Source: Mycolicibacterium peregrinum (GTDB lineage Bacteria; Actinomycetota; Actinomycetes; Mycobacteriales; Mycobacteriaceae). Taken from it: 50,243 bases of DNA. The position numbers were made by a program, and so were the translations under genes. Shown here in pieces: positions 1 to 8,700 of this stretch (position 1 is its first letter; each line of letters starts with the position of its first letter). The stretch is from contig NZ_LQPP01000017.1 in the NCBI RefSeq assembly GCF_002102345.1, positions 1-50,243 on the forward strand, in the 5' to 3' direction. The notes below the pieces were generated by a model. The model did no database searches and was not told the origin of the DNA. It saw nothing but the letters and a program-made list of their open reading frames with translations.

Positions 1-92
1 TTAGTAAGCCAAAACCACGACCATGGCAACCAAAACAGCAGGTCAGAGCGATCCCGCCGCCGAAATCCCGCAGGGGTCTCCTAACTCAGGAG
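1..92. other. Left edge; no recognisable gene
   Basis: The reading frame of the ISL3 transposase fragment stays open upstream to the window edge. The residues it would encode do not look like the usual N-terminus of that family, and no ISL3 left inverted repeat is visible. This suggests the element is truncated on its left side or joined to other DNA here. A short open frame from 23 has no recognisable product. Confidence 0.5.
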
Positions 93-988
93 GTGACCGG
101 CCAACGCGTGCAACCCGACCGCGCGGTGCTGGCCTGCCAGGTCACCAGCACCGAGGCCGACCACTGGTGCCGACGCTGCGGCGAAGAAGGTGTGGTCCGC
201 GACAGCGTGGTCCGCATGCTGGCTCATGAGCCGTTCGGGTGGCGGCCCACCACCTTGTTGGTGACGATCCGCCGCTACCGCTGCGCCGGATGCGCTCATG
301 TGTGGCGCCAAGATACCGGCAAGGCCGCCGAACCCCGTGCCAAGCTGTCACGGCGTGCGCTGCGATGGGCTCTGGAAGCCGTTGTCTGCCAGCACCTATC
401 GGTGGCCCGGGTCGCCGAGGCGCTCGCGGTGTCGTGGAACACTGCCAACAACGCGGTGCTCGCCGAAGGTCAGCGAGCGCTGATCGCTGATCCGGCCCGG
501 TTCGACGGCGTATGCGTGATCGGCGTCGATGAGCACGTGTGGCGGCACACCCGCCGCGGCGACAAGTACGTCACCGTCATCATCGATCTCACCCCGGTCC
601 GCGATAAGACGGGTCCGGCCCGGCTGCTCGACATGGTCGAAGGACGCTCCAAGAAGGCCTTCGCCGACTGGCTCGCTGAGCGGCCCAAGGATTGGCGTGA
701 CCGGGTGAAAGTGGTTGCCATGGACGGGTTTCCGGGTTTAAGACCGCCACAAGCGAGGAACTGCCCACCGCGGCGGCGGTGATGGACCCTTTCCACGTCG
801 TCAGGTTGGCCGGCAACGCCCTCGACGAATGCCGGCGCCGCGTGCAGGTGGCCACCTGCGGGCACCGCGGCCGCAAGACAGATCCGCTCTACCGCGCCCG
901 GCGCACCCTGCACACCGGAGCTGATCTGCTCACCGACAAGCAGAAAACCCGGCTGACCACCTTGTTCACCGTCGACGCTCACGTCGAG
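93..988 (+). pseudogene. ISL3-family transposase, 5' part (truncated, frameshifted)
   Basis: DDE transposase of the ISL3 (IS1557-like) group. The visible part has a zinc-finger-like region (CRRCGEEG ... CAGCAHVWR), an HTH segment and the catalytic-domain start VIGVDEHVWR. The usual first 30 or so residues are missing. The frame breaks near 739/740: MDGF is followed by PGL instead of the expected TGFKTAT, and reading one base later restores the family sequence (MDPFHVVRLAGNALDECRRR), so one base appears to be lost. The coding sequence is then cut after HVE (988) by an IS3 element and resumes at 2295. The gene cannot make a working transposase. GTG at 93 is only the first available start in the surviving fragment. 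Confidence 0.85.
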
Positions 989-990
989 AG

Positions 991-1016
991 TGAGGTTCCC
1001 CAGTTTGAGTGGACAC
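991..1016 (+). repeat. IS3 left inverted repeat
   Basis: Matches the reverse complement of 2266-2291 at 20 of 26 positions. It starts TGAGGTTCCCC and ends AGTGGACAC. Confidence 0.8.
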
Positions 1017-1056
1017 CTGAGATAGCGGGACGGTGTCCTGCTGGGAGGATGTCGAC

Positions 1057-1521
1057 ATGTCGCGAACGCGTCGGTCGTTCACACCGGAGTTCAAGGTGGA
1101 GGCTGCTCGGCGGGTGATTGACGGGGGCCGGCCGGTGTCTGAGGTGGCACGTGAGCTCAACCTGCACGAGAACGTGTTGGGTAAGTGGGTACGCGAGGAA
1201 CGGCGCCGGGACGGGGTGGCTGGTGATGCCCGGTCCGGGCCGCCGGAGGGCGAGCTGACTGCCCGTGAACGTGCCGAGTTGGTGCGCCTGCGCGCGGAGC
1301 TCGCCGAGAAGGACCGCGATATCGCGTTCCTGAAAAAGTATCGGCGTACTTTGCGGCACAGCGACATCGGTGAGTCGGTTCGAGCTCATCGCCGCGGAGT
1401 GCGCCGACCACGACATCGCGACACTGGCCGAGCTGCTCGGCGTCTCACGGTCTGGCTATTACGCCTGGGCGGCGCGACAACGACGCACCGAACCCACGGC
1501 TCGCCAGCAGTGGCGCCGTGA
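1057..1521 (+). CDS. IS3 OrfA (HTH transposase subunit), 3' end frameshifted
   Basis: Begins MSRTRRSFTPEFKVEAAR, the helix-turn-helix of IS3-type OrfA proteins, followed by a leucine-rich coiled segment (RERAELVRLRAELAEKDRDI). An ATG at 1057 is preceded by GGAGG. The family normally continues FLKKASAYFA and stops at the OrfB start. Here FLKK is followed by YRRTLRHSD. Reading from 1340 gives SAYFAAQRHR and a stop at 1371-1373, so one base seems to be missing around 1338. With that base restored, OrfB (GTG 1370) would lie in the -1 frame, the usual IS3 programmed-frameshift arrangement. As written, OrfA runs on out of frame to 1521, so OrfAB production is probably impaired. Confidence 0.75.
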   Translation: MSRTRRSFTPEFKVEAARRVIDGGRPVSEVARELNLHENVLGKWVREERRRDGVAGDARSGPPEGELTARERAELVRLRAELAEKDRDIAFLKKYRRTLRHSDIGESVRAHRRGVRRPRHRDTGRAARRLTVWLLRLGGATTTHRTHGSPAVAP

Positions 1522-2263
1522 TCTGGAGGTCAAGATTCTGGCCCACTGGCAGCACTCCCGGCGCACCTACGGTTCACCACGCATTACCGCCGACCTGCAC
1601 GCGGCTGGTGTCTCGGTGTCGGTGAACACCGTCGCGGTGATCATGGCCGAGATGGGCATCGAAGGGATCAGCCCGCGGACCTTCAAGATCAAGACCACGG
1701 TGGTCGATCCTGCGGCGACGTTTCCGCCCGACCGGGTGGGCCGCGTCTTCGATCAGGGCCGCCTTGATGCGGTGTGGACCTCCGACATTACCTACTTGAC
1801 CTGCGGAGAAGGCGATGCCTACTTGTGCGCGATCCGCGACGAACATTCCCGCCGCGTGCTGGGCTGGTCGGTGGCTGATCACATGCGTACTGAGTTGGTG
1901 GAGGATGCTGTGGACGCCGCGGTGTTCACCCGTGGCGGCTCGGTCGCCGGCACCATCCTGCACTCGGACAGAGGCAGTCAATACACCAGTCATGACCTGG
2001 CCAAAGCTTGTTCCCGGCACGGTCTGCGCCGCTCCATGGGGGCCACCGAGATATGTTGGGACAACGCGGGGTCCGAATCGCTGTGGTCGACGGTCAAGCA
2101 TGAGTACTACAAGAGGCACGCTTTCACGTCGTATGCGAATCTTACTGCGGGACTTGACAATTACCTTCGCTACTACAACCATGACAGGCGGCACAGTGCA
2201 CTGGGCATGATCTCACCCATCGACTTCGAGATCACCGCACGGATCAATCAGCAATCAAGCTAA
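1370..2263 (+). CDS. IS3 OrfB transposase (DDE integrase domain)
   Basis: 297-residue integrase-core transposase subunit. The N-terminal HTH_21-like segment includes SGYYAWAARQ, HSRRTYGSPRI and MAEMGIEGISPR. The DDE triad is visible as VWTSDITYL, ILHSDRGSQYTS and DNAGSESLWSTVKHEYY, followed by NHDRRHSALG. The GTG start overlaps the stop expected for an intact OrfA. The frame is intact and of usual length. In IS3 elements this protein normally acts as an OrfAB fusion made by frameshifting, which the lesion in OrfA may prevent. Confidence 0.9.
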   Translation: MSRFELIAAECADHDIATLAELLGVSRSGYYAWAARQRRTEPTARQQWRRDLEVKILAHWQHSRRTYGSPRITADLHAAGVSVSVNTVAVIMAEMGIEGISPRTFKIKTTVVDPAATFPPDRVGRVFDQGRLDAVWTSDITYLTCGEGDAYLCAIRDEHSRRVLGWSVADHMRTELVEDAVDAAVFTRGGSVAGTILHSDRGSQYTSHDLAKACSRHGLRRSMGATEICWDNAGSESLWSTVKHEYYKRHAFTSYANLTAGLDNYLRYYNHDRRHSALGMISPIDFEITARINQQSS

Positions 2264-2265
2264 CC

Positions 2266-2291
2266 GTGTCCACTTTTTCGGGGGAACCCCA
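2266..2291 (-). repeat. IS3 right inverted repeat
   Basis: Its reverse complement starts TGGGGTTCCCC and ends AGTGGACAC, pairing with the left repeat at 991-1016. Confidence 0.8.
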
Positions 2292-2642
2292 GAGGTCGAG
2301 GCCACCTGGCAGATGTATCAGCGAGCCGTGGCCGCCTACCGCGAGCCCGACCGGACCACAGGCCGCGCCATGATGGCCGCACTGATCACCACTCTGAGCG
2401 CTGGCGTCCCCAAAGCCCTGCAGGAGCTGATCACTCTCGGCCGGACATTGAACCGACGCGCCGCCGACATCCTGGCCTACTTCGACCGCCCCGGCACCAG
2501 CAACGGGCCGACCGAAGCGATCAACGGCCGCCTCGAACACCTCCGCGGATCCGCCCTCGGATTCCGCAACCTCACCAACTACATCGCCAGATCCCTACTG
2601 GAAACCGGCGGATTCAGACCCCAACTACACCGTCAATCATGA
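2292..2642 (+). pseudogene. ISL3-family transposase, 3' part
   Basis: Resumes the transposase interrupted at 988: VEATWQMYQRAVAAYREPDR, then TLGRTLNRRAADILAYFD and the highly conserved ISL3 C-terminal block TSNGPTEAINGRLEHLRGSA, ending FRPQLHRQS. The E of PTEAINGR belongs to the DDE triad. It has no start or ribosome-binding site of its own and is inactive alone. Confidence 0.85.
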
Positions 2643-2649
2643 AGAGCCC
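2631..2649 (-). repeat. Candidate right terminal repeat of the ISL3 element
   Basis: Read on the minus strand this is GGGCTCTTCATGATTGACG. ISL3 elements commonly end in GGCTCTTCA-like repeats, and this one lies just past the transposase stop. No partner is found at the left side within the window. Confidence 0.55.
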
Positions 2650-2679
2650 GTTATCTCCTGAATCGCCCCATCTCCCGAA

Positions 2680-3267
2680 TCATCGATAGCATGGCCCCCC
2701 GGTATCCGGCGGGCTACACGATGCCGGTCCCAAGGTTGTCCAACTCAAGTCCATCCAAGGAGCTGACAGCCAGGTCTGAGTCGGTTCGATCACGAAACGG
2801 AGCGGTCCGCGTTCACAGTAGGTTCTACTGTCCGGCGTCACCGCACACGTTGTCCCTTCGTGCTTGATGTAACTGCGTGGAGACAGTGGGAGTTCCGCCT
2901 GTGTGGCGGGGAACCGCGCCGCCACCGACCAGTCGTAGTGCATTGACCGATCTCCGTCGATCCAGCCAATATGACTGACTCCTGCGGGGGCCCCGGGAAT
3001 TTCGCCGGCGCAGCCGAAATCGCCCCTGCCCCAGATGCCGCAGTTTTGCCCGGTCGGGGAAAGGAACCACACTCCGCCAGGAAGGGCGAAATTGTTGGCG
3101 TCGAGGCGATCGTAATACCGGATGTCGGGATAGGGATTGGGGGTTGCGGCAGGTGGGTCGGCGTGTGCCGTCACTGAGTCACCCAACGTCACTGAGCCAC
3201 CCAACGTCAATACGGCTGCACCTACAACCGTCATCAAGGTGTGCCAGGGGCCATTCGGTTTCCGCAT
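2680..3267 (-). CDS. Secreted mycobacterial protein of unknown function
   Basis: 195 residues with a clear Sec signal peptide: MRKPNGPWH, a hydrophobic stretch (LMTVVGAAVLTLGG) and a likely cleavage site after AHA before DPP. The mature part is about 160 residues, rich in Pro, Trp, Gly and Cys (NCGIWGRGDFGC, TTCAVTPDSRTYC, SCSPPDTGGPC). Six cysteines are visible, which suggests disulfides outside the cytoplasm. The ATG at 3267 is chosen because it places the signal peptide at the N-terminus; an upstream in-frame start at 3372 would overlap the neighbouring gene. It is the last gene of the minus-strand block. I do not recognise a function. Confidence 0.7.
   Translation of the reverse strand: MRKPNGPWHTLMTVVGAAVLTLGGSVTLGDSVTAHADPPAATPNPYPDIRYYDRLDANNFALPGGVWFLSPTGQNCGIWGRGDFGCAGEIPGAPAGVSHIGWIDGDRSMHYDWSVAARFPATQAELPLSPRSYIKHEGTTCAVTPDSRTYCERGPLRFVIEPTQTWLSAPWMDLSWTTLGPASCSPPDTGGPCYR
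3170..3205. repeat. Tandem 18-bp repeat in signal peptide coding region
   Basis: Two adjacent copies of GTCACTGAGYCACCCAAC that differ at one base. On the minus strand they encode LGGSVT and LGDSVT next to the signal-peptide cleavage region of the secreted protein. Confidence 0.8.
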
Positions 3268-3341
3268 CTTCCTATTATGAACGAGATTGCCCGCGCAGGA
3301 AGGGATGTCTGAAAGGTAATCGGTCATGTTCGGGCCGGGTC

Positions 3342-3962
3342 TCAGGGTTTGCTCTGGTCTGATCCGGACCATTCGTGGATCAGTTCGTCGACGTTGGTGA
3401 GCCTGCCGAGGACGGCAATGGTGTTGTCCAGCACCTGTTCTGCGTAACTTGATGGTGTGCCTCCGACTGCATCACGCGGGATGACGAGGTCGAATCCGGC
3501 CTGAGTGGCGTGTCCGGCGGTGTGGGTGATCGCCAGGTTCAGCGATACGCCGGTGAGAACGATGGTCGTCACACCCAGGCCTTTCAGCACCGGCAACAAC
3601 TCGGAGTCCAAGGTTGGGAACAGCCCATGGTGACGCGGCAGAACCAGGTCTGTGGAAGTAAGCAGTTCGGGCACTACCGCTGTAGCGGCGGTTCCCGGTG
3701 CCCAGTCTGCAGTGGCAGGTCCCAGTAGCCGCCACAGTCGCGCGGTGCCGGTTGGTTGGCCGCCCAAGGTGCCCTCGTATGTCGCGTGTACCACCTTCGC
3801 GCCGAATGCGCGTGCACTGTCGAGCAATCGGCGGATACTGCCGACCAGATCCCCGCATTCGGTGGCCAGCGCAGGTAACACCGAATCTGGGCCCAGCACA
3901 CCGTTCTGGCATTCCACGCAGACGACGGCCGTGCTGTCGGGGTTCCAAGGTTTCGAGGTCAT
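3342..3962 (-). CDS. Isochorismatase-fold (cysteine hydrolase-like) protein lacking the triad
   Basis: 206 residues with the isochorismatase/nicotinamidase fold: strand AVVCVECQNGVLG, the VLPRHHGLF segment, then TIVLTGVSLNLAITHTA and IPRDAVGG. Active members use Asp, Lys and Cys. The equivalent positions here read Glu17 (VECQN instead of V/IDxQN), Arg110 (LPRHHG) and Ala144 (SLNLAI where the Cys normally stands). The cysteine chemistry is therefore unlikely. It may be a binding or scaffold protein, or may use other chemistry. It lies 61 bp downstream of the P450 gene, on the same strand, in the operon that starts at 6838. Confidence 0.75.
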   Translation of the reverse strand: MTSKPWNPDSTAVVCVECQNGVLGPDSVLPALATECGDLVGSIRRLLDSARAFGAKVVHATYEGTLGGQPTGTARLWRLLGPATADWAPGTAATAVVPELLTSTDLVLPRHHGLFPTLDSELLPVLKGLGVTTIVLTGVSLNLAITHTAGHATQAGFDLVIPRDAVGGTPSSYAEQVLDNTIAVLGRLTNVDELIHEWSGSDQSKP

Positions 3963-4023
3963 TTCCCTACCTTAGACAGTAAAAGCCTTACATACCAACT
4001 AAATTCGTCTGCCGAATAGCGAG

Positions 4024-5196
<1,173 letters not shown>

Positions 5197-5994
5197 TTAG
5201 AACGCTGATCGGTGTAAGCCGCCGTCGACTTCGATCCAGTTGCCGGTGAGGTAGCCGGCGGGGTCTGAGCACAAATACGCGATAAGTGAGGCGATTTCAT
5301 GCGGCTTACCCATACGCCCGGCCGGTACCCGGGCCTGGGCGAGCAGGAAGTCGCGGCGGTCCTCTTCCGAGCTGGTACCGAGATGCTGGTCAAGGTAGGC
5401 GAGCGAGTTCTCGGTTTCGATCCAGCCGGGCGCGACGGTGTTGACCGTGATGCCGTACTGGGCGTACTCATCGGACACAGTTTTGAGCAAACCGATCGTG
5501 GAGGGGCGGCTGGTGTTGGCGACGGCATGGTGGATGTTGCCTGCCGGCTCCTTGGCAGTGGCCGACCCGATATGTACGAACCGGCCCCAGCCAGCCTCCC
5601 CCATCGCGGGCAATACTGCCTGCAACAGCAGGACCTGGCTCATGGTGTGTGCTTCAAACGACTCGCGGTAGACGTTGATATCGGCAATGTCGGCGAAGTC
5701 CCCCGGTCGCTGGTACTTCGCTTGGCCGATCACGATGAGCGGTGCACCGTGCTCGGCGGTTACCGCCTCGATGGCATCAGCGAGCCCTTGTGGGTTGCTC
5801 ACGTCGGCCGGAACGCCGAGGGCAGTGCCGCCCTCGGCGCGGATGGCCTCCACCGAAGCGTCGACGTCGGCCTTGGTCCGGGCCAACACAGCCACCCGGG
5901 CTCCTTCCGCGGCAAGCATTTTGGCAACCTCGAACCCAATTCCCTTGCTGCCGCCGACGACCAGCGCCGACCGGCCCTCGATTCCGAAGTGCAT
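5197..5994 (-). CDS. SDR-family protein with altered active site
   Basis: 265 residues, Rossmann SDR fold: nucleotide motif GGSKGIG near residue 14, DVSNPQG, and the C-terminal block GYLTGNWIEVDGG. In place of YxxxK the aligned segment reads ANTSR (HHAVANTSRPSTIGLLKT), so both catalytic Tyr and Lys are replaced. The family-typical NAG motif is also missing (LIVIGQAKYQ). It is therefore an atypical SDR; some actinobacterial SDRs of the NTxR type resemble this. ATG 5994 has GGGAG upstream and makes a family-length protein. It lies between the mycofactocin-type SDR and the P450. Confidence 0.8.
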   Translation of the reverse strand: MHFGIEGRSALVVGGSKGIGFEVAKMLAAEGARVAVLARTKADVDASVEAIRAEGGTALGVPADVSNPQGLADAIEAVTAEHGAPLIVIGQAKYQRPGDFADIADINVYRESFEAHTMSQVLLLQAVLPAMGEAGWGRFVHIGSATAKEPAGNIHHAVANTSRPSTIGLLKTVSDEYAQYGITVNTVAPGWIETENSLAYLDQHLGTSSEEDRRDFLLAQARVPAGRMGKPHEIASLIAYLCSDPAGYLTGNWIEVDGGLHRSAF

Positions 5995-6007
5995 CGACCG
6001 AGCTCCC

Positions 6008-6838
6008 TTATCCTCGCCGAATGTCCATTCCTGCGTCGACCTTGAGCAGGCTGCCGGTGAACGATCGACCCGCGTCGCTGAGCAGGAACAGGATGGTGTT
6101 GGAGACATCGCGGGGCTCGATCAACGGCAGGTCCGGCAATGCGGTCTGGACAGCGTTGACGATGTGGGGGCTCTCTTCGATGACCTTGAACAGCGCCGGG
6201 TTCTCGAGGATCATCGGCGTCGCGCAGTTGGTAGGGGCCACTGCGTTGACGCGGATGCGGTCGGGGGCGAGCAAGGCTGCGTAGGCCCGAACCAGACCGA
6301 CTATGGCAACCTTGGACATCAGGTAGGCGTCGCTGCCGCCGCGACCGTCAGTGAGGTCCAGCAACGCAATCATGGAACTGGTCGCGATCAGGTGACCGCC
6401 CTCGCCGCGTTCCTTGATGTGGGGGATGGCTACCTGAAAGGCGTTCCAGACGCCGACCAGCATGATGTCGAGGCCGAGTCGCAGTGCCTCGGAGGCATCG
6501 CGTTCATCGGCATTGGTGAGGACGGCACCGGCGTTGGCGAGCACGGTGTCGATGTGACCGAACTGCTCCACGCCGGCGTCAAATGCAGCCTGCAGAGCAG
6601 CTTTGTCGCGGACATCGGCCTTGCGAGTCAGCATCTGGCGGCCCGTCTTTTCAACCAGGCGCGCGGTCTCTTCGAGCTCTTCGGCGGTCCCGAGTGGATA
6701 CGGGACGACGTCGAGATTCTCGCAGATATCCACACCGACGATGTCGGCACCTTGCTCGGCACACATCACTGCGTGCGAACGGCCTTGTCCGCGTGCGGCG
6801 CCGGTGATGAAGACGACCCGTCCGTCGAGTGAACCCAT
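6008..6838 (-). CDS. Mycofactocin-coupled SDR oxidoreductase
   Basis: 276 residues. The N-terminus GRVVFITGAARGQGRSHAV and the insertion after beta-2 (PYPLGTAEELEETARLVEKT) are the hallmarks of SDRs that keep a non-exchangeable NAD and pass electrons to mycofactocin. Active-site YLMSK is intact, with upstream Ser in IATSSM. The segment APTNCATPM replaces the usual PG motif. The likely role is oxidation of an alcohol to an aldehyde or ketone, possibly the product of the P450 downstream. It is first in the minus operon. The divergent promoter with the crotonase gene at 7005 carries the shared motif at 6953. No mycofactocin biosynthesis genes are present here. Confidence 0.88.
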   Translation of the reverse strand: MGSLDGRVVFITGAARGQGRSHAVMCAEQGADIVGVDICENLDVVPYPLGTAEELEETARLVEKTGRQMLTRKADVRDKAALQAAFDAGVEQFGHIDTVLANAGAVLTNADERDASEALRLGLDIMLVGVWNAFQVAIPHIKERGEGGHLIATSSMIALLDLTDGRGGSDAYLMSKVAIVGLVRAYAALLAPDRIRVNAVAPTNCATPMILENPALFKVIEESPHIVNAVQTALPDLPLIEPRDVSNTILFLLSDAGRSFTGSLLKVDAGMDIRRG

Positions 6839-6952
6839 TCTGTTTCCTCCGGTGGTAGGGCGAGATGGCCACCATGGTCGTGCGCCACTCGGATGCAGCG
6901 CATGTGAAGTACGCCACGTCCTGGATGTTACGCAGGGAGGTTGGAAACATAC

Positions 6953-6971
6953 AACTATTTCGCTAATTTAG
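6953..6971 (+). promoter_or_regulatory. Shared operator-like motif, copy 1
   Basis: AACTATTTCGCTAATTTAG lies in the 166-bp gap between divergent genes 6838 (minus) and 7005 (plus). It fits the consensus AACTRTWTMGCKNATT found in three other divergent promoters of this window. No known regulator site was recognised in it. Function is inferred from recurrence and position. Confidence 0.6.
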
Positions 6972-7004
6972 GCCAGGTTCATCGACGATCCGGAAGGGAT
7001 TCCA

Positions 7005-7832
7005 ATGTCCGACAATCTCAATGGCGGTCCGCGTCCACCCGACGGTGATTGGTTGGGTACTCCCTACCTCACTTTCAAGCGAGAAGGCGCCTTCGCGATC
7101 TGCACGCTGGATCGTCCGCAGGCGCGCAATGCGATGACACCCGCGATGTACTTCGGCATCAGGTACGCGATCAGTCGGGTCAACGCCGATCCTGATCTCG
7201 CGGGCCTGCTGATCACCGGCACCGGAGACGTCTTCGCGCCGGGCGGCGATCTGGGGCAGGCTGCCGAGGACAACTGGATGGACTTCGCGTCCACCATGGG
7301 AATGGATGTGACACCGTTCGATATTCTGCGCCAGTCAGCCAAGCCGGTGGTCTCGGCGGTCAACGGGCTGTGTCAGGGCGGCGGTCTGCAGATCGCGATG
7401 TGCAGTGATCTGGCTGTGGTCAGTGACCGGGCCACCTTCCGGGTGCCCGAATTGTTCCGCGGAATCGCCGACACGTACTACAGCCAGGTGCTGGCCCGTC
7501 TGATCGGCCCGGTCCGGACCAAGGATCTGATGTTCACCGGCCGCACGCTGACCGCGGAGGAGGCCGTCGAGTGGGGCATGGTGGCCAGGGTGGTGCCCCA
7601 TGAGGAACTACTGGATACCGCGAAAGAGCTTCTCGGGCAATGCTGCCGCACTGCACCCGGCGCGCGGGGTGTGATCAAGTCAAGCCTGGACAGCTACCTG
7701 GGCCTCTTCGACCGCATCGGCATGCAGACAAGTCTCTTCGGCCCCGAGGCGCGGGAAGGTTTCCGGGCGTTCAAGCAGAAGAACTCACCGGCCTGGGTGC
7801 ATCCCGACTTGCAGGTCGACGGCCGGTTGTAG
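7005..7832 (+). CDS. Enoyl-CoA hydratase/isomerase family (crotonase) protein
   Basis: 275 residues. Crotonase fold with oxyanion-hole segments FAPGGDL and CQGGGLQIAMCSD, and the helix segment FRVPELFRGIAD. Of the two hydratase glutamates, the second (in PELFRG) is present and the first is replaced by Gln (GGGLQIAM where hydratases have GGGCELAM). It may therefore be an isomerase or a hydratase of altered mechanism. It is a single plus-strand gene, divergent from the 6838 operon, and ends at a strong hairpin shared with the convergent SDR gene. Confidence 0.85.
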   Translation: MSDNLNGGPRPPDGDWLGTPYLTFKREGAFAICTLDRPQARNAMTPAMYFGIRYAISRVNADPDLAGLLITGTGDVFAPGGDLGQAAEDNWMDFASTMGMDVTPFDILRQSAKPVVSAVNGLCQGGGLQIAMCSDLAVVSDRATFRVPELFRGIADTYYSQVLARLIGPVRTKDLMFTGRTLTAEEAVEWGMVARVVPHEELLDTAKELLGQCCRTAPGARGVIKSSLDSYLGLFDRIGMQTSLFGPEAREGFRAFKQKNSPAWVHPDLQVDGRL

Positions 7833-7838
7833 CGCGCG

Positions 7839-7878
7839 GCGTACGGTCTGGCAGCGTGGAATGCGCCAGACCGTACGC
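7839..7878. terminator. Hairpin between convergent genes
   Basis: Perfect 14-bp inverted repeat GCGTACGGTCTGGC / GCCAGACCGTACGC (7839-7852 and 7865-7878) with a 12-nt loop. It lies in the 53-bp gap between the ends of the crotonase gene and the SDR gene. It lacks a long T tract, as is usual in mycobacteria. Confidence 0.7.
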
Positions 7879-7885
7879 ATTTGGA

Positions 7886-8665
7886 CTACTTCGGGGTGAA
7901 GCGCTGCGCTCCGTCGAGCCGCATCACCTCACCGTTGATATAGCCGTTGCTCAGCAGAAATGCCGCAGCGTCGGCGTACTCGTCGGGTGCGCCCAGCCGC
8001 TTGGGGAACGGGATGTTGGCCGCGAACTTGGCGATGGCCTCTTCCCCGACCGATTCCATGATCGGCGTCTTCATGGTGCCCGGGGCGATGGTGTTGACCC
8101 GAATCCCCACCGAACTCAGGTCGCGAGCGGCTGCGATGGTCAACCCGATGACACCCGCTTTCGCTGCGGCATAGGCGGTCTGGCCGATCTGTCCCTCGTA
8201 GCCTGCTACCGAGGCGGTCATCACGATGGCACCCCGCTCGCCGTCCTCACGAGGATCGGCGTCGGCCACGGCCGCCGCCACCAGGCGGGTCAGGTTGTAA
8301 GTGCCGGTGAGGTAGAGGTCGATGGTCTTGGTGAAGCCACCCAGATCGGCGGGGCTGCCGTCGCGCTGCACAATGCGTTGGGCGACACCGAATCCGCCGT
8401 GCGCGACCACGGCATAGCGGAGCTGTCCCAGTTGATTGGCTTGTTCGATGGCACCGCTGATGCTGTCGTCACTGGTCACATCGGTGCTGACGAACACTGC
8501 TCGGCTGCCCAACTCATCGGCAAGCGCCTTGCCCCGGTCGGCGGCGAGATCGGCGATCACCACGCCGAGCCCCTCGGCATGGAGCCGGCGCACGGTGGCC
8601 TCTCCCAGGCCACCTGCGCCCCCGCTGACAATTGCGGATGCGCCTTCGAACTTCTTTACCGTCAT
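7886..8665 (-). CDS. SDR, 3-hydroxyacyl-CoA dehydrogenase type II-like
   Basis: 259 residues. Classical SDR with GGAGGLG, DVTSDD, active-site TAYAAAKAGVIGL, and IAPGTMKTPIM as substrate loop. The overall pattern, including GERGAIVMTASVAGYEGQIG, resembles HSD17B10-type 3-hydroxyacyl-CoA dehydrogenases that oxidise branched or steroid-side-chain hydroxyacyl-CoAs. ATG 8665 is preceded by AAAGGAGAACTG; longer upstream frames run into the neighbouring gene and are unlikely. It is last in the minus operon after the acyl-CoA dehydrogenase pair, matching a hydroxyacyl-CoA oxidation step. Confidence 0.87.
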   Translation of the reverse strand: MTVKKFEGASAIVSGGAGGLGEATVRRLHAEGLGVVIADLAADRGKALADELGSRAVFVSTDVTSDDSISGAIEQANQLGQLRYAVVAHGGFGVAQRIVQRDGSPADLGGFTKTIDLYLTGTYNLTRLVAAAVADADPREDGERGAIVMTASVAGYEGQIGQTAYAAAKAGVIGLTIAAARDLSSVGIRVNTIAPGTMKTPIMESVGEEAIAKFAANIPFPKRLGAPDEYADAAAFLLSNGYINGEVMRLDGAQRFTPK

Positions 8666-8700
8666 CAGTTCTCCTTTTCTAGTGTTGGTTTGGAATCGAG

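Larger units (their letters stand above)
989..2291 (+). mobile_element. IS3-family insertion sequence nested in the ISL3 element
   Basis: A roughly 1.3 kb element carrying OrfA and OrfB, bordered by imperfect 26-bp inverted repeats at 991-1016 and 2266-2291 (20 of 26 positions identical; tips TGAGGTTCCCC and TGGGGTTCCCC). The trinucleotide GAG at 986-988 is repeated at 2292-2294 and fits a 3-bp target duplication. Removing 989-2294 joins HVE directly to VEATWQMYQ, which restores the interrupted ISL3 frame. The exact left tip is uncertain by two bases (989 or 991). The element inserted after the ISL3 copy had arrived. Confidence 0.85.

Noticed and set aside
23..229. Open frame of 68 codons at the left edge
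   Set aside because: Mostly overlaps the ISL3 transposase in another frame, and its protein is low-complexity Arg/Pro/Gly. Looks like a shadow frame.
3170..3205. Possible CRISPR-like or regulatory tandem repeat
   Set aside because: Only two 18-bp units with no spacers, inside a signal-peptide coding sequence; better read as a small coding duplication.
5675..6832. Long plus-strand open frame of 385 codons antisense to two SDR genes
   Set aside because: High-GC antisense shadow: the SDR genes on the other strand have clear motifs and ribosome sites, and this frame has no recognisable domain.
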